Both the position numbers and the translations under genes were made by a program. The notes below the pieces were generated by a model, which was given only the letters and a program-made list of their open reading frames with translations, was not told the DNA's origin and did not search any database. A stretch of DNA of 7,532 nt from an uncultured Porphyromonas sp. (GTDB lineage Bacteria; Bacteroidota; Bacteroidia; Bacteroidales; Porphyromonadaceae), in the NCBI GenBank assembly GCA_945875135.1, contig CAMCJO010000099.1:1-7532 (forward strand). Direction: 5' to 3'. Each line of letters begins with the position of its first letter. Positions within the stretch are counted from its first letter, which is position 1. Positions 1 to 7,532 of the stretch are shown piece after piece.

Positions 1-2489
1 CTGCGTCTAAGGAGCCCGAGAGCGACACTTCTAAGGAGTCCACACCCGTTGCTCCTGAGACCCCTGCACAGACAGAGGCTAAGCCAGTAGCTGCTAAGCC
101 TGAGCCGGCCAAGGAAGAGCCGAAGCAGAAAGCTGCCGAACAACCAGCCTCTACCGCACCAGCACCAGCAGCCCAAGAGCCAGCCGTCAAAGAGCCCCAC
201 ACACCCGCTTCCAAAGCAGGTGCCCCCACCGAGGCTCCTACCGAGACCAAGGGTGAGGATGCGACCGAGATCTTCCGCATTGCTAAGAAAGAGGACGAGC
301 CACAGCTCAAGGTGGTCGGCAAGATCGACCTCAGTAGCTTTAGCACCTCTCGCTCTCGCAAGTCTAGCAAGAACAAAGAGAGCAATCGTCGCAAGCGCAA
401 GCGCATCTCCTCAGGAGCTGTCGATGTCAAGAGCGAGGGTGCCAAGATACAGGACGACCGCTCAGGCAAGAAGGGCGATCGCACAGCAGCTCCACAGCGA
501 GGTGAGCGCGGAGGGCGCAATGAGCGTCGTATGGGACGTAAGAGCAAGCGTCAGGAGCCCGTCTTGACTCCCGAGGAGCAGGACGAGCTAAGAGCTAAGC
601 AGGTCAAGGAGACACTAGCACGGCTCAACAACAAGCAGTCTGTCTTCGGACGTGCGGCTAAGTCTAGACGTGAGAAGCGCGAGGCACGTCGTGCCGAGTT
701 TGAGCGTGAGCAGGAGCTCTCCACGCAGGACGAGAAGGTACTCAAGCTGACCGAGTTCGTCACCGTCAGCGACCTGGCCAACATGATGAACGTGCCCGTC
801 ACCGACGTCATCTCCACCTGTATGAGTATCGACATGATGGTGTCGATCAATCAGCGTCTCGATGCTGAGACGATCAATATCGTTGCCGAGGAGTTTGGCT
901 ACGAGACCGAGTTCGTATCGGCCAACGTCGTCGAGGCTATCACCGCCGACGAGGAGCCCGACAAGCCTGAGGATCTAGAGCCTCGTCCACCCGTCATCAC
1001 CATCATGGGTCACGTAGACCACGGTAAGACGTCGCTACTCGACTGCATCCGTCGTTCGGACGTTACCGCAGGCGAGGCGGGCGGTATCACGCAGCACATC
1101 GGTGCGTACAATGTGACCCTCTCCGATGGTCGTCGCCTCACCGTCCTAGACACACCTGGTCACGAGGCCTTTACCGCTATGCGTGCTCGTGGTGCGCAGA
1201 TTACAGATATTGTGGTCATCGTCATTGCGGCAAATGACGCCGTGATGCCTCAGACCATTGAGGCGCTCAACCATGCGAGTGCCGCCGGCGTGCCGATCAT
1301 CTTTGCGATCAATAAGATCGATGTCAACGGAGCCAACCCCGATAAGATCCGCGAGCAGCTCGCTGGTATGAACTACCTCGTCGAGGATTGGGGTGGTAAG
1401 TATCAGGTACAGGAGATCTCGGCCAAGAAGAATATCGGCATCCCCGATCTACTAGACAAAATCTTCCTCGAGGCAGAGCTCCTCGAGCTTAAGTCCAATC
1501 CTCATCGTCGTGCCTCAGGCTCGGTCATCGAGTCTTCACTAGACAAGGGCAAGGGTTACCTCGCCTCCGTCTTGATCCAGCGAGGCACCCTCCACATCGG
1601 AGACTACATCCTAGCTGGTAGCTACTACGGACGTGTCAAGGCTATGTACAACGAGTACAACAAGCGTGTCGACACTGCGGGGCTATCCACGGCCGTCTCT
1701 ATCCTCGGCTTCAACGGCGCACCGACGGCTGGTGACGACTTCAATGTCATGGAGAGCGAGCAGGACGCACGTGAGCTAGCGGTCAAGCGTGAGCAGTTGC
1801 AGCGTGAGCAAGGCTTGCGTACGCAGAAGATGCTTACCCTCGATGATATCGGTCGTCGCATCGCTGTGGGCAACTTCCAGCAGTTTAACCTCATTATCAA
1901 GGGCGACGTGGACGGCTCCGTACAGGCACTGGCCAACTCCCTCATCGAGCTCTCGACGAAGGAGATCCAGGTGAGCGTCATCCATCAGGGGGTTGGTCAG
2001 ATCACCGAGTCAGACATCCAGCTGGCTACGGCATCAGACGCTGTGATCATCGGCTTCCAGGTTCGTCCTAGTGCTCAGGCCCGCAAGCTCGCCGAGCAGG
2101 AGGGCGTCGAGATCCGCACCTACTCCATCATCTACGATGCTATCGAAGATGTCCGCGATGCTCTCGAGGGCATGCTCTCGCCAGACATTCGCGAGCAGGT
2201 CACGGCCAATCTGGAGGTGCTGCAGACCTTCAAGGTCAGCAAGATCGGCACTATCGCAGGCTGTATGGTCACCGATGGCAAGATCAAGCGTACCGACAAG
2301 GTGCGCGTCATCCGCGACGGTGTGGTCATCCACACCGGCGAGCTCGAGTCGCTCAAGCGTTTCAAGGACGAGGCCAAGGAGGTGGTCTCAGGTCTCGAGT
2401 GCGGTATCAATATTAAGAACTACAACAACCTGGAGGTGGGCGACATCATCGAGTCCTTTGAGGAGATCGAGGTTCGGCGCAAGCTCTAG
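1..2489 (+). CDS. infB: Translation initiation factor IF-2 (5'-truncated by window edge)
   Basis: IF-2 is the cytoplasmic GTPase that places initiator fMet-tRNA on the 30S subunit and promotes 50S joining. The reading frame is open from the window's first bases (first whole codon at 3), so the true start lies upstream; the GTG at 312 is an internal valine. 828 residues are visible, and Bacteroidetes IF-2 is usually longer. Numbering visible residues: 1-85 are Ala/Pro/Glu/Lys-rich and low complexity; about 104-240 is a Lys/Arg-rich linker; about 246-306 is the IF2_N domain. The GTPase core has G1 GHVDHGKT (336-343), G2 GGITQHIG (360-367), G3 DTPGHEAF (383-390), G4 NKID (437-440) and G5 SAKK (473-476), all canonical. 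Domain II starts near 509, domain III near 629 ([12 protein letters not shown]) and the fMet-tRNA-binding C-terminal domain near 738. The gene ends with TAG 25 nt before a strong terminator, so it is probably the last gene of its transcript (typically nusA-infB). Identity is certain; only the N-terminus is missing. Confidence 0.98.
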   Translation, partial: ASKEPESDTSKESTPVAPETPAQTEAKPVAAKPEPAKEEPKQKAAEQPASTAPAPAAQEPAVKEPHTPASKAGAPTEAPTETKGEDATEIFRIAKKEDEPQLKVVGKIDLSSFSTSRSRKSSKNKESNRRKRKRISSGAVDVKSEGAKIQDDRSGKKGDRTAAPQRGERGGRNERRMGRKSKRQEPVLTPEEQDELRAKQVKETLARLNNKQSVFGRAAKSRREKREARRAEFEREQELSTQDEKVLKLTEFVTVSDLANMMNVPVTDVISTCMSIDMMVSINQRLDAETINIVAEEFGYETEFVSANVVEAITADEEPDKPEDLEPRPPVITIMGHVDHGKTSLLDCIRRSDVTAGEAGGITQHIGAYNVTLSDGRRLTVLDTPGHEAFTAMRARGAQITDIVVIVIAANDAVMPQTIEALNHASAAGVPIIFAINKIDVNGANPDKIREQLAGMNYLVEDWGGKYQVQEISAKKNIGIPDLLDKIFLEAELLELKSNPHRRASGSVIESSLDKGKGYLASVLIQRGTLHIGDYILAGSYYGRVKAMYNEYNKRVDTAGLSTAVSILGFNGAPTAGDDFNVMESEQDARELAVKREQLQREQGLRTQKMLTLDDIGRRIAVGNFQQFNLIIKGDVDGSVQALANSLIELSTKEIQVSVIHQGVGQITESDIQLATASDAVIIGFQVRPSAQARKLAEQEGVEIRTYSIIYDAIEDVRDALEGMLSPDIREQVTANLEVLQTFKVSKIGTIAGCMVTDGKIKRTDKVRVIRDGVVIHTGELESLKRFKDEAKEVVSGLECGINIKNYNNLEVGDIIESFEEIEVRRKL

Positions 2490-2513
2490 TCCCCTACCCC
2501 AACACATTTGTCT

Positions 2514-2559
2514 AAGTGGCGACTGCTTCTCACGGAGGAGCGGCCGCCACTTTTCTTTT
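2514..2559 (+). terminator. Rho-independent terminator of infB
   Basis: Arms AAGTGGCG (2514-2521) and CGCCACTT (2545-2552) pair perfectly. The stem continues inward past one A-C mismatch with a C-G and a U-G pair, then GCTTCT (2525-2530) against AGGAGC (2536-2541), leaving a 5-nt loop CACGG. The run TTTTCTTTT follows directly (2551-2559). A GC-rich stem of about 17 positions with a U-tract, starting 25 nt after the infB stop, is a textbook intrinsic terminator. The opposite strand lacks a comparable T-run, so it appears to act on the + strand only. Confidence 0.88.
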
Positions 2560-2580
2560 GTCTCATCCCCAGCCTTGACT

Positions 2581-2668
2581 AGTGCCTTATAGGTGAAACT
2601 ACAGTGCCATATAGGTGAAACTCTAGTTTCATCTAGGTGAAACTGGAGTGCCAGCGGAAGGAAACAGA
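2581..2668. repeat. Array 1: 22-bp tandem repeat, three good copies and one degenerate
   Basis: Units begin at 2581, 2603, 2625 and 2647, exactly 22 bp apart. The first three share TAGGTGAAACT (2590-2600, 2612-2622, 2634-2644); three of the four units open with AGTGCC, the third with AGTTTC. The fourth keeps AGTGCCA and GGAAAC but has lost the core. The third unit is also a 20-bp near-palindrome at 2625-2644 (AGTTTCAT-CTAG-GTGAAACT, 18 of 20 positions symmetric). TGAAACT (2616-2622) also pairs with AGTTTCA (2625-2631). There are no spacers, so it is not a CRISPR. It starts 21 bp after the infB terminator. Function is unknown; a minisatellite, a MITE fragment or an array of protein-binding sites are all possible. 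Confidence 0.85.
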
Positions 2669-2688
2669 AAGGAGAGGGGATTTATTGT

Positions 2689-2696
2689 TACCTTTG
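2689..2696 (+). promoter_or_regulatory. Candidate Bacteroidetes -7 promoter element
   Basis: TACCTTTG matches the Bacteroidetes -7 consensus TAnnTTTG exactly. It lies between arrays 1 and 2, after the infB terminator, where a promoter for the acetyltransferase-polA-radical SAM group would be expected. I see no clear TTTG -33 box 17-23 bp upstream (that stretch is purine-rich), so the call is tentative. If it is real, transcription would start near 2703 and give a 5' leader of about 115 nt containing array 2. Confidence 0.35.
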
Positions 2697-2698
2697 TG

Positions 2699-2793
2699 GT
2701 AGGAGACTGTTGCCACGGCCTCCGTAGAGGATTGCTCTGCCACCTGTAGAGGATTACTCTCCAGGCTCCGCAGAAGATTACTCTGCAGGCTCC
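2699..2793. repeat. Array 2: 22/24-bp tandem repeat upstream of the acetyltransferase
   Basis: Units start at 2724 (22 bp), 2746 (24 bp) and 2770 (24 bp), with the shared core G(T/C)AGA(G/A)GATT(A/G)CTCT. The second and third units also share CAGGCTCC at their ends (2762-2769, 2786-2793). A weaker copy may precede them at 2699-2723, which starts GTAGGAGA and ends GGCCTCC. Each unit carries a small dyad: AGAG-n5-CTCT at 2726-2738 and 2748-2760, and GCAGA/TCTGC at 2770-2786. The array ends 24 bp before the acetyltransferase ATG. The minus strand is open through it and would read a degenerate 8-residue repeat, but this looks incidental. Sequence differs from array 1. Confidence 0.75.
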
Positions 2794-2817
2794 TCTCCGC
2801 ATTTACCGCTTCACCGT

Positions 2818-3423
2818 ATGTCTCACACGACTTCCCCATTATCGTTTGTACCCTCCCCGCAGCCCGAGGGTTATCGCTACTATAATATACAGTGCGACAC
2901 CGACCGTCAGCTCTTGGCCAGTCAGTGCAAAGAGCGACTGCAAGCCCTGCACCGCATACCCGTCGAAGAGCGGGCGCAGTATCACAGTGCACTGCAAGAG
3001 CTACTCGGAGGGCTCGGCGAGGGGAGTTGGCTGGTGACCCCATTCTTTTGCGACTACGGGAGCGAGATTGAGGTGGGGAGTCATACCTTCATCAATAGTG
3101 GTTGCACCATGCTCGATGGCGGGCATGTGACCATCGGCGACCATGTACTCATCGGCCCCTCTGTGTCGCTCTATAGTGTGGGGCATCCGCTCGACCTCGA
3201 GGAGCGTGCTGCCGGCTGGGAGTTTGGCATCCCGATCATCATCGAGGACCATGTCTGGATCGGTGGTGGCTGCACGATCCTCCCCGGCGTAACCATTGGC
3301 CGTGGCTCCGTGATCGGTGCGGGGAGTGTCGTCACCAAGAGCATCCCCCCGATGAGCCTGGCCGTGGGCAATCCCTGCCGTGTCATTCGTTCGCTCAGCA
3401 ACCCCACCGACCCTCAAGATTAA
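2818..3423 (+). CDS. Maltose/galactoside-type O-acetyltransferase (left-handed beta-helix family)
   Basis: This 201-residue cytoplasmic protein would transfer acetyl from acetyl-CoA to a sugar hydroxyl, as in the Maa/LacA/NodL family. Residues about 17-70 form the helical N-terminal Mac region, ending in ELLGGLGEGSW. WLVTPFFCDYGSEIEVG (71-87) is the family's signature entry to the hexapeptide beta-helix. The catalytic histidine is expected at His123 in SVGHPLD. Hexapeptide turns follow (DHVWIGGGCTILPGVTIGRG, 144-163), then GAGSVVTKSIP and the C-terminal GNPCRVIR. The ATG is the only start that leaves a complete Mac region, and the protein is slightly longer than typical Maa proteins (about 185) because of an N-terminal Ser/Pro-rich extension. 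There is no clear Shine-Dalgarno. It lies 24 bp after array 2 and 27 nt before polA, so it may be co-transcribed with polA. The family call is firm; the acceptor sugar cannot be read from sequence, so no gene symbol is given. Confidence 0.92.
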   Translation: MSHTTSPLSFVPSPQPEGYRYYNIQCDTDRQLLASQCKERLQALHRIPVEERAQYHSALQELLGGLGEGSWLVTPFFCDYGSEIEVGSHTFINSGCTMLDGGHVTIGDHVLIGPSVSLYSVGHPLDLEERAAGWEFGIPIIIEDHVWIGGGCTILPGVTIGRGSVIGAGSVVTKSIPPMSLAVGNPCRVIRSLSNPTDPQD

Positions 3424-3450
3424 CCCGTTACTTTTTACCCTATCTGAACT

Positions 3451-6297
<2,847 letters not shown>

Positions 6298-6316
6298 TTC
6301 GCCTGAGACGCAGAGG

Positions 6317-7345
6317 ATGATGAACCCGCTCACCCACGCCACACAGCGTCTAGCTCGCACCCTGAGCCGTAAGGGAGGAGATCGCCTTAAGCTCCTCTCC
6401 GTCCTCGGTATGCACCTCTTGAGGAGACGCTACATAGGCGTTTTCATCGACCCTATCCTAGCCTGCAACCTCCGCTGTCAGATGTGCTACTTTAGCGATC
6501 CTGAGTATAGAGCTACGCTGCGTGGCAAGCTGACCACGGAAGACTGCGAGGCGATAGCGCCTCACCTCTTTCCCCAGGCACTCAGGCTACAGATCGGTTG
6601 CGGTGCCGAGCCGACGCTCACCCTGGAGACGATGCTTCGCCTCGTGCAGCTGGGCCAGGAGTACCACGTCCCGTGGATCTCCGTCATAACAAATGGCAAT
6701 GCCCTGACCAAGGAGACCCTGCAGGCACTCGTGACGGCGGGACTGAGCGAACTGACGCTCTCGCTGCATGGCACCACGCAAGCGACTTATGAGCGGCTGA
6801 TGGTGGGTGCCGAGTGGCAACGATTTGTCACGCTACTAGAGTGGCTGAAGGCACTAGACAACCCACCCGCCGTACGGCTCAACTACACGGTCAATCGCGA
6901 CAATCTGGAGGAGCTAAGCCGTCTACCCGACTTAATTCGTGACTACCCCGTCCGAACGGTGCAGATACGCCCCGTGCAGAAGATCGGCGAGAGTGCCTAC
7001 AAGGAGTTCGACATGGTTCCCCTCGTAGCGGCCTACGACCGGGTCATAGCGACTACCGTAGAGCGGCTTCATGCTGAGGGGATAGAGGTCATTTGCCCCA
7101 GCAGTAAGAAGATGAGCCAGACAGCCAAGCCGCCCAGACGCTTGGCAAAGCTCTTTGAGGAGGCGACCTATTACTACATCTCCCCGCAAAGCTTCGGGCC
7201 TCAGGGTGTGGACTTTCGCTCGGTCTCGCTCAGGAGCTATGCTCGCCAGTCGCACCTCGTCGGGCGGTTGCTTCGCGCCATCTTCACCCAGCGCAATGCC
7301 TACGCCGAGCGCGACACCCACACGACAAAAAAGCTAAACTACTAG
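6317..7345 (+). CDS. Radical SAM protein of unknown substrate
   Basis: This is a 342-residue enzyme expected to bind a 4Fe-4S cluster and cleave S-adenosylmethionine to start radical chemistry. The cluster motif CNLRCQMCY is CxxxCxxC at C50, C54 and C57. IGCGAEPTL (93-101) occupies the place of the SAM-binding GGE motif, followed by ISVITNGNAL (121-130) and ELTLSLHGTT (145-154), typical of the partial TIM barrel. The only other cysteines are C77, C95 and C260, so there is no C-terminal SPASM or Twitch cluster to anchor auxiliary Fe-S centres. The frame is open further upstream, but that part overlaps polA. I chose the ATG at 6317 (a second ATG follows at 6320) because it comes 19 nt after the polA stop, has AGAGG just before it, and gives a normal distance to the cysteine motif. 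The C-terminus (YYYISPQSFGPQGVDF, 285-300, then a basic tail) has no function I recognise. No precursor peptide, glycosyltransferase or other partner is nearby, so the substrate is open. Confidence 0.85.
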   Translation: MMNPLTHATQRLARTLSRKGGDRLKLLSVLGMHLLRRRYIGVFIDPILACNLRCQMCYFSDPEYRATLRGKLTTEDCEAIAPHLFPQALRLQIGCGAEPTLTLETMLRLVQLGQEYHVPWISVITNGNALTKETLQALVTAGLSELTLSLHGTTQATYERLMVGAEWQRFVTLLEWLKALDNPPAVRLNYTVNRDNLEELSRLPDLIRDYPVRTVQIRPVQKIGESAYKEFDMVPLVAAYDRVIATTVERLHAEGIEVICPSSKKMSQTAKPPRRLAKLFEEATYYYISPQSFGPQGVDFRSVSLRSYARQSHLVGRLLRAIFTQRNAYAERDTHTTKKLNY

Positions 7346-7393
7346 TTCCCATACGCCCCCAAAACCAACAGTCTCATCAGGGCAAACTCACCG

Positions 7394-7448
7394 CCGACAC
7401 GCTACAATAATTTAGAATCGACTACATGTCGAAACGGGGCTGTGTCGG
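7394..7448. repeat. Nested inverted repeats downstream of the radical SAM gene
   Basis: CCGACAC (7394-7400) pairs perfectly with GTGTCGG (7442-7448). Inside it, TCGAC (7418-7422) pairs with GTCGA (7428-7432) across a 5-nt loop. No T-run follows on the + strand (AGAAAACTG comes next), so it is not a standard intrinsic terminator for the radical SAM gene. It could be a 3'-UTR structure or part of the repeat-rich element that follows. The long internal loops make folding uncertain. Confidence 0.4.
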
Positions 7449-7458
7449 AGAAAACTGA

Positions 7459-7494
7459 TTTCCACGTGGATATTTCGAAATCTCCACGTGGGGA
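7459..7494. repeat. 36-bp near-perfect palindrome with two CCACGTGG sites 22 bp apart
   Basis: The palindrome is centred between 7476 and 7477 on ATTTCGAAAT (7472-7481). It has 18 base-pair positions with one mismatch (7471/7482) and two G-T wobbles at the outer end. Its arms are CCACGTGG (7462-7469) and CCACGTGG (7484-7491), each itself an 8-bp palindrome, spaced exactly 22 bp start to start. On the minus strand the stem is followed 4 nt later by TTTT (complement of 7451-7454), so it could terminate a minus-strand transcript entering from the right. On the + strand the following run is A-rich, so it would not be an intrinsic terminator in that direction. Confidence 0.75.
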
Positions 7495-7504
7495 ATAAAA
7501 AATT

Positions 7505-7532
7505 CTTCGGAGGAATGAAATGAAACTTCGGA
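7505..7532. repeat. Start of a ~21-bp tandem repeat cut by the window end
   Basis: CTTCGGA occurs at 7505-7511 and again at 7526-7532, the last base of the window, a spacing of 21 bp. The first copy lies in a 15-nt dyad, ATTCTTCGGAGGAAT (7502-7516), with one wobble. The unit also contains GAAATGAAAC, whose TGAAACT (7521-7527) matches the core of array 1. Only one full unit is visible, so calling it a tandem array depends on sequence beyond the window. Confidence 0.45.

Noticed and set aside
312..314. GTG at 312 as the infB start.
   Set aside because: The frame is open to the window edge, and the upstream residues (IFRIAKK and the Ala/Pro/Glu/Lys-rich tract) belong to the Bacteroidetes IF-2 N-terminus.
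2071..2592. A 173-codon + strand frame overlapping the infB 3' end.
   Set aside because: It is a shifted frame of the IF-2 C-terminal domain, Ser/Arg-rich and low complexity, and it runs through the infB terminator.
2581..2793. A CRISPR array.
   Set aside because: The units are contiguous with no unique spacers, they drift in sequence, and no cas genes are present.
2633..3043. A 136-codon minus-strand open frame across array 2 and the start of the acetyltransferase, reading a repetitive peptide (SLQSNLLR, SLESNPLQ).
   Set aside because: It runs antisense through a well-supported gene. The peptide repeat is explained by the 24-bp DNA repeat being a multiple of three, and the rest resembles no protein I recognise.
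7426..7458. A 10-codon frame (MSKRGCVGEN) in the 3' intergenic region.
   Set aside because: It is too short to support, its start lies inside a dyad loop, and there is no ribosome-binding evidence.

Overview
The window looks like chromosomal DNA from a member of the Bacteroidales, most likely Porphyromonas. The reasons are the Bacteroidetes-type IF-2 (an 'IFRIAKK...[10 protein letters not shown]' block before a Lys/Arg-rich linker), start codons mostly without a convincing Shine-Dalgarno sequence, a TAnnTTTG-type promoter candidate, and intergenic DNA full of short tandem repeats with a period of about 22 bp. The genus call is inference; no search was possible.

Layout, all genes on the + strand: (1) positions 1-2489 hold the 3' part of infB (initiation factor IF-2), whose N-terminus lies outside the window. 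(2) Positions 2490-2817 form a 328-bp gene-free stretch. It holds a strong intrinsic terminator for infB, a 22-bp tandem repeat (array 1), a possible Bacteroidetes promoter, and a second 22/24-bp tandem repeat (array 2) reaching almost to the next start codon. (3) Positions 2818-3423 encode a maltose/galactoside-type hexapeptide O-acetyltransferase. (4) Positions 3451-6297 encode a full-length, three-domain DNA polymerase I (polA) with apparently intact 5' nuclease, proofreading and polymerase active sites, and an insertion of about 20 residues just before polymerase motif A. (5) Positions 6317-7345 encode a radical SAM protein of unknown substrate. (6) Positions 7346-7532 are non-coding. They hold nested dyads, a 36-bp near-perfect palindrome built from two CCACGTGG sites 22 bp apart, and the start of a further ~21-bp repeat cut by the window end.

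The acetyltransferase, polA and radical SAM genes are 27 and 19 nt apart and may be co-transcribed; nothing in their sequences points to a shared pathway. infB is separated from them by the terminator. The genes are otherwise ordinary. The most unusual content is the set of three intergenic arrays, different in sequence but sharing a ~22-bp period and a dyad in each unit. I see no CRISPR array, tRNA, rRNA, transposase, phage gene or defence system.
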